From: Helopsaltes ochotensis
Lineage: Eukaryota; Chordata; Aves; Passeriformes; Locustellidae
NCBI GenBank assembly: GCA_013400155.1
Contig: VXBM01000766.1
Span: forward strand, 152,696-216,695
DNA length: 64,000 nucleotides
Direction of reading: 5' to 3'
Below the pieces are notes generated by a model. The model searched no databases and was not told where the DNA came from. It saw only the letters and a list, made by a program, of their open reading frames with translations. The translations under genes were made by a program, and so were the position numbers. Of this stretch, positions 1 through 12,547 are shown piece by piece. Numbering within the stretch: position 1 is the stretch's first letter; each line of letters opens with the position of its first letter.

Positions 1-123
1 TCTAGTTTTCTAAGAGGTCAATGCCTATTAGAAGCCTGAAAATCTTTAGAACACGAAGGAGGTATAAAGATTCAGTTAAATTAGCATAATCCCTAGTCAC
101 AAATTCTTAGACAGTTTTTTTTA

Positions 124-645
124 TCATAGAATAATAGAATCATTTAGTTTGGAAAAGAGATTATAGAGTTCAACCATTGACCCAGTACTGTCAACTCTGC
201 CACTGAGCCTTGTCCCTAAGTGCCACATCGACATGTCTTTTAAACACCTCCAGATATGGTGAATTCCCTGGGCAGCCTGTTCCAATGCTTGACAATCTTT
301 TCAGTGAATAATTTTTTTCTAATATCAAATCTAAATCTCCCCTGGTGCAAATTGAGGCAATTTCCTCTTGTCACATCACTTATCACTTGAGAGAAGTGTC
401 TGATCCCCACCTCACCACAACCTCCTTTCAGGGAAATGTAGAGTGATAAGGTGTCCCCTGAGTCTCCTCCAGCCTAAACAGTTTCAACTCCCTTGGCTGC
501 TCCTCGTAAAACTCGTGCTCCAGCCATTTTACCAGCTTCATTGCCCTTCTCTGGACACCTTCAGCACCTAAATGTGAGAGACCCACAACTGAACCCAGTA
601 CTTGAGATGCAGTCTCACCAGGGTCAAGTACAAGGAGACAATCAC
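124..645 (-). mobile_element. CR1 LINE, 3' end fragment
   Basis: This is the 3' portion of a CR1 retrotransposon inserted in minus orientation. The left edge reads ATCATAGAATAATAGAATCA, the complement of the CR1 ATTCTATGA tail, so the element's 3' end is at about 124. Typical CR1 3' blocks follow in order: a 'ggcagcctgttccaatgc' block near 272, a 'cctcaccacaacctcctt' block near 410, and a 'cttctctggacaccttcagc' block near 547. The copy is 5'-truncated near 645, as is usual for CR1. It has no coding capacity. The family is certain but the subfamily is not. Confidence 0.93.
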
Positions 646-650
646 AAATG

Positions 651-3600
651 AAATATCCTTTATAAAATTATTTTCTGTAAAATTGAATGCATTAGGAACC
701 ATGGTGAATATGAGGATTTAACAAGTTCTCTTCACTCTGAGAATTTAGTGCAATAATTTGAGTTAAACCCAGGTATCCCTGAGGTACGATTAGGACTCTG
801 GTCAATTCAAGGATATTACATTTTTCCCAAATTTTCCCAGTGTTTTTTCCCCAGATAAACAAGCTATGGCACAGACCATCTTGAGAACTGACGTTAATAA
901 TAAGAAAGGAATAGCAGCCAGCTGTCACACCATATTAGATCAGATTTGTGCCTCTACTCCCTCTGGGAAATGTTCTGAATCATAATTAGTACATAATCAG
1001 TTTGTGGTTTTAATTGAGTGAAAGCCAGGTAGCCAAGAATCACAAAGTAAATTGGTTTTGTTCTTGAACTTTAAAAACAAAAAAAATGAGAACAGTGATC
1101 AAACTGGCCTTTTGTCTGTTGAATGAAAACCACCAGTTGCTTATAAAACATCTAACATTTTTTCCAGGATCTTTCAACATGGTATTTATCCACATTTTCC
1201 AGAAAGCTGTAGTTGCAAACACTGAGCTCTTTCCCTCAAGAACTGTCAGTAACATCATAAAAGGAAATAGAAGCAGACAGCAATAATTTAAGTATGCTAT
1301 TTTTTCCAAGAATGAAAGGAAAACACAGGATTGTGCTACTAGTCTCAAAAGTTAAGTCAGTAACTGGAAAAAATGAAGAGTGAATTAGGTGTCCAAAAGG
1401 GTCTAAGGGCATTATAATGAATTTATTCTGCACTATACTCAATTTATATTTGGTCACCTGTCATTTAAATTATACATTCAGAAATAAATGGATTATATTC
1501 TCTTAATCTCAAGTCTAACTTCATTAAGAATTCTTAAATATATTCTGATGAAAAAGCAGGAATTTTAGGAGGATATTGCATATCTAGAACGTTATGAATT
1601 TAATGTGACTTTATTCTCTAGATTCGTGTTCTTTTTTTAAAATCTCAAAAGCTATAATAGCAAGCAAAATAGTACAATACACACTAAATATTTTGATGTT
1701 TTCCCAAGACACTTATTAATTTTCAATGTTGCAAAAATACCAGTAGGTGTCTCTATTGCTCCATTATTTCCAGAGGTTAAAAAAACATAAATCCAAACCA
1801 AAAGTGACAAAAAAACACCACCACCACCACCACAACAACAATAGACCGAACTCCACAGCAACCATCACTACAGCCCTGCATCACCACAGCATAGCCTACA
1901 GCATTTCATATCTGGAAAATACAGGTGAAGATTACAGACATAAGTAGATGATACTATGTTTCTTCTCTTCTATCTTACTGTTCTCCTGTGGGAACTAAAG
2001 GGTTTACTTAATATTATGTCATTTTTATAATAGTATTATGACCATTGTCATTTGGATTATAAATATGAAGTATTTAAGTTGGGCTTATTTTAATGGAATT
2101 TGTTATTCCTTGTTTTCTAATGAGAAGTTTGGAATTCATGAAGTACTTTGCATGCCAAAGCCAAAACTGGTGACATCTCTCCTCAGAGTCATACTCATCT
2201 CCTTCTAGTTTGGTTTTCACATAGCAGATCATTAGCAATTTTATTTTTCACTTTTAAAGAATAAACTTTGATAAGATAAAGTTCTCTGAACGTCTAAAGG
2301 TTTATGGCTTAAGAGTACCCATAATTACTGAATCTTTAACTACCTCTACAAAAAACTTATTTCTTATTAGTGCTAGAAAATAAGGAATTGTTGGAATGAT
2401 GAAGGAACAGCTCTTCTGAAGAAATTTGGTTTGAGGAATGGACAAAAAGCAGCACTCGGTGCCACCACAGTGTCAAGAAATGTATCATCACTTTAAAAGA
2501 AATGAAAAAAAGTACTAATAAACATAAGGTGAATAAAATGAAACACAATTGCTATGTTGTAAATAAGCAGGGCTGAAAGTCCTAATGCAGCTGGCCAAAG
2601 CACAATAATGCAGTTTTTCTACATTCTTTCTCAGCCTTTTTAGACCAGATATCTCCCCTGAAAACCTAAAATACTGTTAGAAACTACAAGGGAAAGGAGA
2701 AAAAAACTCAAACACACAAATAAACAAAAAACCCCACAACCAACTTGTATTGGGGAAAAAGAAGGTTAAGTTGCCTTGATACAGCATGAAACTTCAAGAG
2801 GCAGTTTAAAAATAATCCAAAAACCCTACTGAGACTTAGGGCAGCACTGTACTTTTCCCTTCCCTTGATTCTGTACATCTGCTTTTGTCTACCTAGTAGT
2901 CTGCTTGAATCGAAAGCAGAGGTATCCCAGGTAGTATTCATGCTGTTATGCTGCATTTCTAATTTTCTCTAAGAAAACAGTGATGTTATATTTATTAGTT
3001 AAATATATGGGTTCTTGCTAAATATTTGTATTGGTGCTTAGGAATACCATTGAACTAAAAGGGCATTTTGAATCAGGGAGTATTTCAGGATAAGGTCTCC
3101 ATGCAGTTACTGTCTCCAACACTTCATCATTGATATGGCACAGTGAAAGCAAAATGTCAAACAATCAGCGGTGATAAAAGACAAAAAGTGCAAAGTACAA
3201 AATGCAACTTAATCTCCCTCTCAAGTAAAATCACATCCTGAATTAATGTAAATATTTTATTTTGGTGAAAAATGTCTTATTCTTAGATTCTCTTATTTCT
3301 GAAGCCATTTAGATACTCTTTTCTTAATTCCCTTATTTTTTCTTTTAAAACTAGAGAGAAAAGGAATAGAGAAATATCAGAAACACAAACATAAAAATAC
3401 CTTAAATACAACTATGTTTGCCTATATGTCAAATACCTAAGTTTTACCAATTTACCTACATGAGGCACAGATAATTTAAAAGATGTGTGGATGTAGCACA
3501 CCATAAGAAAGCAAACAAAGCACAAAACAAGAAAGGACAAAAGAAGGCTTAGGATCAATTAATTGCAATATCTGGGAACAAAGGTAGTGGAACCTTAAAA

Positions 3601-4840
3601 TGCACTCAGTCTTCTTAAATCATAACACAGTCATCAAAGAATGTGATAGTCAGTGACATCGTTCTGCGAAGTGTCAAATATATTTGCTGCCACCAGAAAG
3701 GCAGCTGCTTCACTTTGAGTTCTCAGGTTCTCATTTGGTGAACTTGTGATTTTTACCCGTAGCTAGTATAGCTGTCATTTGAATTTGACTGACACTATAA
3801 CAATAGAAAATATTTTCATACTTTTGGCGTAGTCATAGATGTTATTAGGAATAAATACCATATATATGGATATTTATTGTAACAAAAAAGATATTCTTTG
3901 GGTTTAAAATGAATTGGGCTTTATACATTCAGAATCACATACAAGCTCTCAATGAACTCATATGATAATTAACTGGAATTATCTCTACTTCTTGAATTAT
4001 ACAGCAAGATGTCTCATCTTAACAATTGAGTTAGATTCTGAGACAGCTTCAAAATAATAGAAGGCCCTAAAATCATCTTAAATTACTGCAAATGTAAGAA
4101 TTTAGTCACACTGTTTCTTTTATTACTCAGTCCATGAAATGAAAGTCAATTTTTTCAAATGTAATTTATCCTAGTTATCACTTTCTATGAAAATATTTTT
4201 ACTAGAATTATACAAAAGAATCTTATTTCCATAATAAGTGGGAATATATTATGTTTTAAAGCTGGTGAACATAAATCTTTCTTAGTATCTCAAAGAGTGT
4301 CAGGCAGGATGACTCTTTTAGGATTGTGGTAAAAAAAAAGTCGCTAAGACATGGAGCCTCTCAAATAAGCATTCAAGACTTTGGAGCCCCATGAAACTAC
4401 AGACTGCACAGTCAAAAGTATATAAATTTCTATTCTTAGTTATTTGTAAGTGTCCTATGGCTTTACTAAGCCAGAGATTCAGTATTTAACAGCTGTATAG
4501 AATTTAAATAGCCTAAAATGGGAAAAATATATGCTGTCCTTATAATGCACAGATGTGACTGTACAAACGTATACACTACATGCAGAAATTATTTCCACAG
4601 CTGAATAAACACTGTATTTACTTTTCTTTAGAAAGACATTGTTTATCTATATCTCTATTTATTCATACAGAGAGAAAAGAATTACTTCAGTAGTTAATTT
4701 TTTAATTAATATTCAATACAAAATGGAATATCTTTTTATTTAACACATTCATCAGCTGGAATATACAAGCTTCTCTTTCCATATCTTGCAATTTTTTTGC
4801 ATAACGATTAAAACAAAAGCAATGCTTAAAAAGCAATGAC
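651..4840. other. AT-rich unique DNA, no gene seen
   Basis: There is no convincing coding region. All open frames are under 105 codons and show no protein-like composition or paired splice sites. A short CAC/AAC tract lies at about 1816-1841 and produces a spurious histidine run in translation. I see no further recognisable interspersed repeat, although very old copies could be missed by eye. Confidence 0.6.
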
Positions 4841-5600
4841 TAAACTCCCAGTCTATACCCCTGTTTGGGACTGCCCCAATCTAAATTTATCATGTTGTAC
4901 TTGGACTTATTGAACTTAATGAGATTTTCACAGGCCCACTTCTCATGTTTGTCCAGGTCCCTTTGGATGCCATCCTTTTCTTCCATTTTTCAACTATACT
5001 GTTCAGCCTTGTGTCATCTGTAAACTTGCTGATGATGCATTCAGTCCCACTGTCTGTATCCTTGATGAAGACAGTGAAAAACACCGGTCCCAGGACAGAG
5101 CCTTGAGGGACATCACTTGGTGCATATCTCCAAACTGGACATAGACCCATTGACCACAACTCTCTGGCTATGTCCATCAAGCCAATTCATTATCAATTGA
5201 AGCCGTGTCACTCCAATTCTGAGATAAGTACATCACACGAAATCTTACCAAAAACTTTACAGAATTCTAGATACATGACATCAGTCAGTCTTCCTTCGTC
5301 AGCCATTGCCATTGCTCCATCACAGAGAGCCACCAGATTGGTCAGGCACCATTTACCTTTAGTAAGGCCATTCCAGCTACCTTGAATTACCTCCATGTCT
5401 TTTATGTGCCTTAGCTTATCTTCTAGAAGGATCTGTTCCACGAAATTCCCAGGCACAGAAGTGAGGTTCACAGATCTGTAGTTTCCTGTATTTCCTTTCT
5501 CCCCTTTTTCTCCCCATGTCTTTTCCTATATGCTGGAGTGTGGCTTGGCAACAATATCAGCCAGTTCCCTCAGGAGCAAGTTTCACAGACTCTGCTTTAT
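4841..5600 (-). mobile_element. CR1 LINE, internal ORF2 (reverse transcriptase) fragment
   Basis: This is a decayed internal piece of CR1 ORF2 on the minus strand. Translating 4890-5180 gives the reverse-transcriptase block D-V-P-Q-G-S-V-L-G-P, then F-I-K-D-T-D-S-G and, about 15 residues on, F-T-D-D. That last motif is the catalytic F-A-D-D box with A changed to T. Translating 5208-5471 gives the upstream RT segment (N-L-T-S-V-P-G-N, then L-T-K-G-K and Y-L-E-F-C-K-V-F), where CR1 normally has D-F-C-K-A-F-D. A frame break separates the two stretches. The fragment lacks the 3' UTR and tail, so it is truncated at both ends and inactive. Confidence 0.9.
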
Positions 5601-8600
5601 GAATACTAAACTGACTCTTGCTGAGGTAGGGGGTAGAAAATATTTGCGTTTGTGAAAAATGGCATCCTTACACCTTTATTCATCCACAATTTGCTGCAGA
5701 AGTACTACATATTTCTTCAAAGGACAGGGACTGGTCAGCAGAGAGAAAGTCTTTGTGCTTTACCTTCACTGCTGCTAGCTGTCACTTTACAGGAACCAAT
5801 GCAGAGTTCAACTTTTCCCCTGGAAACGCCCTGCAGCCTGTGGGGTTGTAATGTTGGAGTGCATGTAGGCAGCAAGAAGGGAGTCATCTCCATGAATCCA
5901 GAAAAAGGAACTGATTGTAGAATGAAGTAAGTACAAGAACCCCCCCCCAAACCCCAACAAACAAACAAAACCCCAACAAATAAACAAACAAAACCAACAT
6001 AAACAAGTAAACAAACAAAAACAACATAAACAAGTAAACAAACAAAAACCCCAACAAAACCCCATCAAGCCAAAATACAGAGGGCACAATAAGAAGATGA
6101 CCTTTTGAAGACTCTTGATTGTATGGATTTGATTCAAGAATGAAGGACATTGAAAACTTATAAACTAAAAGTTAAGCCAGAAAGTAACAGCTTTTCCTGC
6201 AAGTGCATAACTAAATGTATCCTTGCTACCTCTAGAAAAAATTTCTGTGATGTTTACTCATAAGAAAACATTTTTACTAGATATACATTTCATATAAAAT
6301 ATTTTGAGTTACAGAAGTTAGAGCATGTGATATCAAATTTAGCCTAAGAATAGCCTGGAAATACTCTAGAAAAAAATTATGGAGATGGAAAACTGACTGA
6401 AAGTCCTGTTAATGTGTGTTTCAGTGTTTGGCCACTCCACTGCAAGACTGTTCAACTCTTCTTGTTGGGAGGTAACAAGACAGGACATGACAAGCAGATC
6501 TTACACTAAACTGGTAGATATTTTAATCTTTGAAATATTGTGTAGCTTGAGTAACATGTCTTGCTCAGCTTTCCCTCCGAAACTCAAGACATTGTTCTGA
6601 AAAGGCACATTGTGCTAGGATTAAACACATGATCAGAATAATCACTTCTCAGGAGGCTGAACGCATGAAGGGGGCTGGCGTAAGTGAAGCCAAAATTTTG
6701 GAGTATTCTCAGCTTTTCCCTACCCCAGAGGTACTACCCCTTCAGAGGTGCCTCCTCAAAACTACTTAATACTCGTCTGAAATGTGACCTCCAGGCTGAT
6801 GACAAAAAATCTCACAGTCTGAGAGCTGATCCTATCCTTAACTTAATTGCTGACTTGTGTTTCCTTTCCAAAACCAACAATCAGCTGTGTTTCAGGAGAA
6901 AATGCAAGGGATATACAGGGACACACAGAAGACCTCTGTAATGTTAAAGAGGATGTACAAATTATGCAACAGAGATAATAAATTCTGCTAGAAATGCTAA
7001 ACAAAAATGCTCCTTGCCATGTGTGGGTATGCAGGTTTGGATATGAGTGAGCTGCTTGGTTGCCCTTAATGTGGCTACTTGTTTCCAAAGAAATTGTATT
7101 ATGGGATGTAGTATTAGGAAGCACTGAGTTTGATCTATCCCAGTGTTAATATTTCATGGTTGTATTGAAATCTACAAAACATTTACAAAAACCTACACCT
7201 ACATTATTCATAACAGTTTAAATAATATTCATTATGAAACATTACTTTGATTTTTACTATTTCTGAAAAGAAATTTGGGCTAGGCTAACACATAAAAAGT
7301 TATCATGAGATAAAGATATTTACAAAAATGTACAGTGTAAGAAATATTTAATATCTATTTAAGTCCAGTACAACTTAAATTCTTTATACTTCATCTGATT
7401 TCAGGTACTGAATTTTCTTCCTTATTTCTTTTAAACATGAGGCCCTCACCTTCTGTATTTTGGGTTACTTTTATTATTATTTTATTTATTTTCTGTAACA
7501 GTTTTGAGAAGATTCGTTTTTGTGTGGCAAGGCGAATGATGACAATATCACATTGACTTAAGCAATTCCATTTGCAATTTGCTACCAGCACTCACTTTTC
7601 TGGTATCACACTCATTTTGGATTTTTTAGTGTTTCATCAAGTCTGTGGCAATCATAGTGGGCTTTTTTTTGCCTAAAAAGTACTGTAGTGTCAAATCAAA
7701 ACATTTCTGAAAAACAGACAAGTCAACTGTCTAACAAGCTGGTCTATCTAGAAGAAGAGAGAAGTAGCATTTCCATCTGTAAGGAAGTCTTTGTTTTTCT
7801 GATAAATTAATACCTTCATTAGTACATCTCAGTGACTTGTAATATCCTATATAACAACAATAATAATCATTAATCAGATATTAAAAAAAGTTTTATCTAC
7901 TCAGCAGACTACATGACTAACTCTGTGAAGACAGAAACTTCTCATTGATTTTTTACTTGACCAAACACTTTCAAAGGCAAAAATATTTTGTATAATCTTC
8001 TGGATTTTTAAAAGATCGTGACAACGATATGCCTACTTTGGCTGTTGTGGGTTACTTTTTCTTAAGAGAGGAACCATGTTCTTTTTGCAAAATAAGTTAT
8101 TACTTTCAAGTACCCAGGGCATTTTTACCAACTGTCATTTTTGTTAAATAGGATTTTTTATTTAAAATAAATATTTTTCAGACAGAACCTTTAGTCTTCA
8201 GACATTTATGAGTAGGAAATGAACAATTCTTTAACAGTACAATATACACACATTTTTGGAAGAATTTAAATACTTTATTGTGCAAATGGATAATGTGAAT
8301 TATGCTCCACAAAAAATCTTCAGGTTGCAAACAGATGAATAAAAAAAAAAAAAACTTCAAAAATCTGCATCTTATAATAATTGGAGGCAAATTTTTATAA
8401 TTGGAATACTTATAAGAATAATTTGAGATATTATTTCATAGTATTTGTAAGCAGAATTCACTAACAATTATCTTCATCCCAAGCAGTATGTTCAGCTTGC
8501 CTTTTTACTTAAAGAAATAAGCATCTCTGAGCTACAAGAGTTGTATTTTAAAGTTTAGAAAACACTTCTCCTCATTAATTAGGAAAATCATGGGAGGTTT

Positions 8601-9027
8601 AATTTTATTTTTGAAATATAATTGTTGGGGTAAATCCCATTTTGTTTTGATTTAACTTTTTCCATTGTGTTGTTTATTTTTAATGTGTTTATTTTCTTGT
8701 TCATTTTGTTGGGTTTGGCTGGTTTTGTTGAATATTATTAGAATTAATAAATTACAATATTATTTTACATCTATTTAATCTGTTCATAATAGATTTAATC
8801 TATCTATAATAGGCCAGAAAATTTTAAAGTATTCACATAGAATTCTACTGTGGGTTTGTTTTGTTTTCTTGGCGTTTTTGTTCCTTTTTTTTAAATTCCC
8901 TTTTACAGGGGATGATACAATGAAATCTCTAGTTTTAATTTTAATCATTCTTCTTCACTTGATTAACTGTTGCCTCTGATCACTTATAACTTAGGAGATA
9001 ATTTTAGGTGTTATCTTTTCCATTTGC

Positions 9028-9033
<6 letters not shown>
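5601..9033. other. AT-rich unique DNA with low-complexity tracts, no gene seen
   Basis: Apart from the A/C-rich tract at 5936-6066 (listed separately) and an A run at 8341-8354, nothing is recognisable. Open frames are short. The T/V/L/F-rich minus-strand frames at 5735-6150 are simply translations of the A/C-rich tract. Confidence 0.55.
5936..6066. repeat. A/C-rich low-complexity tract, (AAAC)n-like
   Basis: The tract begins with C8 at 5941-5948 and runs through imperfect AAAC/AACA units. An internal segment containing 'acataaacaagtaaacaaac' occurs twice in tandem, at about 5996 and 6023. It codes for nothing and probably arose by slippage and a local duplication. Confidence 0.85.

Positions 9034-9109
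<76 letters not shown>
9034..9109. repeat. Uninterrupted poly(T) run of 76 bp
   Basis: Seventy-six consecutive T residues, preceded by a T/C-rich stretch and followed by GACATGA and a second short T run. It could be a mononucleotide microsatellite, or the A tail of a minus-strand retrocopy. No AATAAA signal is visible on the minus strand in the 150 bases to its right, so a retrocopy tail is not supported. The length is at the limit of reliable sequencing. Confidence 0.9.
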
Positions 9110-9110
<1 letters not shown>

Positions 9111-9906
9111 ACATGATTTTTTTTGAGAAAGGTGTCAGGTGAGAAAAGAAATTTTTTTTCCATTCTACCACACTTCATGTTAGGAATTTTCCTTGAAAAT
9201 TGTCTATGTTACTTCCAAAAACTTGGAATGGAAGTGGATTACTTACTGCATATGGAAGCAGTTATTAGTTTCATCCTTATGAGAAGAAAGCAGTAAAACA
9301 AGAATGAATGTCATCCAGAAAAAAATTAATGTTTAGGAAAAGGAAAGACAATGGAAAAAAAATATAAGCAAGGCGACAGAGGCTGAAAAGGACGTCCTTC
9401 TAATGTGCAAGAGTGTTCTACAAATAACAAAGTATTTTCTTTTCTATTCACAAGCAATTTTGGCAGTTTCCTGACAGACAACATTGTATTAACCGCTTTT
9501 ATCATAGGAAAGGAAAATGACAAAGTTGATATAGCACTGAGAAGAGGTGATATCTTGCAAGGACAATATCCTGCTTTTATTCATCTGCACAGGAAAAAAT
9601 ATAAGTCCTTCTAGTACATGGAAAAAAATCAAATATTAAAGCTCCACTGAAAGATAAATTTCTGGGCAGAACTCCTCCTCCTCCTCCATGAAAAAACCCA
9701 TGAATAGCTGAAAAGTCAAAAGAATGAACACTGCAATTCCTGGCTCACTATATAAATAAGACATAATCAACAGTCTTAAGGCCCCCCCAAAAAATATTAT
9801 CTGCTGCCAGATAATATTTTTCATTGCTAAAGTTAGACTACTTTTTTACTCAGGACTTTGGACTAGAAAAGATGATATTTCTCAGGATTACAGATTCTCA
9901 TAAAAG
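9110..9906. other. Unique DNA, no gene seen
   Basis: No recognisable coding region or repeat. The longest open frame (9405-9614, plus) has no homology-like motifs and no splice signals. Confidence 0.5.
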
Positions 9907-10172
9907 CTGTGTCAGGGGAGGTTTACATTGAACATTAGAAAAAGATTCTTCCCCCAGAGGGCAGTTGGACACTCTTCAGGGTAATGGTCACAGCACCAAG
10001 CTTGAGAGAGTTTAAGAAGTGTTTAGACAACTCTCAGGCACATGGTGTCACAGTTGGGGATGGTGATGTGCATGGCCAAGAGTTGGACATTCATGATCCT
10101 TGTGGGTCGTAATATTCCAACTCCTTGTGGGTCGTAATATTCCAACTCAGGATATTCTATTATTCTATGATT
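9907..10172 (+). mobile_element. CR1 LINE, short 3' end
   Basis: A plus-strand CR1 3' terminus. It starts at the 'tcaggggaggtttacattga' block and ends with the tail ATTCTATTATTCTATGATT at about 10154-10172. The 5' truncation leaves only about 265 bp. Within it a 25-bp unit is tandemly duplicated (10098-10122 and 10123-10147), which is not part of the usual CR1 3' end. Confidence 0.92.
10098..10147 (+). repeat. 25-bp tandem duplication inside CR1 3' UTR
   Basis: Two exact, adjacent 25-bp copies that begin CCTTGTGGGTCG and end TTCCAACT. The second copy sits directly before the CR1 tail. Exact identity suggests a recent event compared with the divergence of the surrounding CR1. Confidence 0.95.
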
Positions 10173-10282
10173 CACTGCTAAAAACTTCCAAATTTTAAAA
10201 TTTGCAGTTCGAATCCAGTTGATATCTCTTTTAGGAGTTTATATATGTTATGTTTTGATCCCTCAATGAATTACTTAGAAGC

Positions 10283-10563
10283 TGTCCATATATATAGGAA
10301 TGGGGAAAAAAGACAGGGACCTCCTTGTGCATGTGAAGGGAATCACTTTATTGTAGAAGTTACCTCCCTTTTATACCTTTAATCTCAACTAGACAAAACC
10401 AAACTATAGCAGGAGAAGAGCATCCATTGGGTGGCTCAGCTGCAGTGTGCTGTCCATGAGTCATAACTATCTCTCACCTCCCAGCTGACCCCCAACTGTC
10501 CAGCCTGCAGCTGTGCCTTCCTATGGGACTTTCTGGTAAACATGAGCCTGAACAGCTTCAACA
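10283..10563 (-). mobile_element. Candidate solo LTR of an endogenous retrovirus
   Basis: On the minus strand a TATA box (TATAAAAGG, complement of 10367-10375) is followed about 20 bp later by a polyadenylation signal AATAAA (complement of 10347-10352), the compact promoter/terminator layout of avian retroviral LTRs. The element appears to begin TGTTGAAGCTGTTC at 10563 and could end in CA at 10283; the left end is uncertain. I found no matching target-site duplication and no internal retroviral sequence beside it, so a solo LTR is the likeliest reading. The family is not identified. Confidence 0.6.
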
Positions 10564-12463
10564 ATTATAACCCCATATCTTAAACATGCAAATAGTTTTA
10601 ATTATTAAAAGTTCCCAACTCATACCTATGCATTTCATATTGTTATAAAAGTAGACGAAGACAATTGCAAGAACTAGTCTCTGAGGTCTTCCTTGAAGTC
10701 TTCTGAACACTCAGTTAGTCTCTTGTGCTGAGTTCTGAAGTGTTATCTGAACACTTGCAACCTACATCAAAGCCATATACTTCTGCAGAATGGTTTTCTT
10801 TCCCTCTAGCTCTATTGAACAGCAAAATAATCTTACTTCTGTAAAGGGGACTTCTGTTAAGTCCTTAAACTTGTAAAATTGATCAGACATTGAAGTAGCA
10901 AGAGAGTAAAAGGTGTTTTGGAATTTACTAGAAATGTACTTGGAATAGTTCCGTGAATTAATAGAAAAGGGTTCTCTGCAAGGCTTTAAGAAACAGTAGA
11001 GTCAAAGTAACCTTAAAGTGAACTTGATCAAAGCAAGAAATATTACAAGAAGTTTTAAGAAGGACATTCAGACCATTCTCTTCCTCAGGAAAAAAACCCT
11101 AAAAAGTCATAGATCATTGTCTCTGTGTTTTGACTTTCCTGACAAAAAAAACCCCAACAAAACAACAAAAAACAACAACAACAACAACAAACCTATAAGT
11201 AGAACTCAAGTGGAGGTGCATACTCCAGTATATTAGAAGACTATGCCATGCACTGAATAATTCTGTGACACCAGTATTTGTCGCAGAAATCTTTAGAACA
11301 GAATACTACTAGAATGGTACTATTTTCTGACAAGGAAATAAATATGAATATTCAAGTTACATTTTGATTGAAATTTTTAAATATTGGATATATTTTTCAC
11401 AGAATAATTCATAGTACATATTTTTCAGAATTATTTTTTAAATGATCTCTTTAAAACTTAGTGCAGAATTTTTTTCTGAAATACTTTAAAGATTATTCAA
11501 GTCATTTGTGTGTCTCCTGTTTGCTCCAAGTAATTGGCAAGATTTGTAGCAGAACAAATCAAATGCAACTGGAAGATTTATTTAGTAGAATTGGAGAAAA
11601 TTTTAATTAAGAATGCTTATGACTGAGTTTGTAATTAATATTATGACAGGTATAATTTTAAGTACCTTCCTTTGGTGACTGAATTCAGATAATATTTTTA
11701 ATACATCACTGTTTCAGACATTGAAGAGAGTAATGAATCCCATGTGCATGTGTTTCTTGTCTATTAATTTATTGATTTCATTAGATGCATGCTACAGAGT
11801 TATTTTTTTAACAGCTAATTAAACTAATGAATTAAATGAAATACTCAATGTTTTCGTATATTTTGGGGAATGCTTTGCAGTAGTTATTTGACAATACCCT
11901 AATTAACAAAATGCAAGTGACATATATTAACTAAAACTCCGAAGGCATATTGCTACATATTTTAGCATTACTCTTTAAGACCTGTGTTTTTCTAAATATC
12001 TTCTTTATATTAGTATTTATCTTATATACACTAGTATTTTCTTTTGTCTCCCGAAATTTAGCTTCTTTTCCTCAAAACTAGAATTCAATAATTTTTGGTA
12101 GTATTTACTTCATGTTTAAAAATTAAACAATATTTAGATTATTGTGTATAAATGAATTTATGGTAAGATTTGTGCTGCTGTAAATATGCCTGCTCTTGAG
12201 TCTGAGATATAAACTTGTGATCTGTCACTACAGCACTAACTATTAGAACTGAGCAACTGGATAAGATATTTGCAAGTAAGCAAGAAACTGAGACTTCTAA
12301 AAAAATAACCAACCAAGAAAATAAAGCACACAAAAATAAACCATGTAATTTTTGCAGTTGCAATAGAGCTATATGTTTAATCAAACAGGAAAGGTTAACT
12401 AAAAATCTAAATCTCCAAAAGAGATTGAAGTCTACAAAACCCTTATCCCTTATATATATTATT
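10564..12463. other. AT-rich unique DNA, no gene seen
   Basis: No recognisable gene or interspersed repeat. An A/C-rich tract with (AAC)n lies at about 11143-11193 and explains the short asparagine-rich open frame there. Confidence 0.5.
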
Positions 12464-12547
12464 ATATCTTATATCTTATATCTTATATCTTATATCTTAT
12501 ATCTTATATCTTATATCTTATATCTTATATCTTATATCTTATATCTT
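12464..12547 (+). repeat. Perfect heptamer array (ATATCTT)12
   Basis: Twelve exact head-to-tail copies of a 7-bp unit, 84 bp in all, flanked by TATATATTATT-type sequence on both sides. Seven is not a multiple of three, so its translation cycles through a YLISYIL-type heptapeptide that is purely a by-product. It should be length-polymorphic. Confidence 0.97.

Noticed and set aside
1652..1947. Histidine-rich and glycine-rich short frames
   Set aside because: They translate a CAC/AAC microsatellite on its two strands.
5735..6150. Overlapping cysteine/leucine/phenylalanine-rich minus-strand frames that look like membrane segments
   Set aside because: Produced by the A/C-rich low-complexity tract; not coding.
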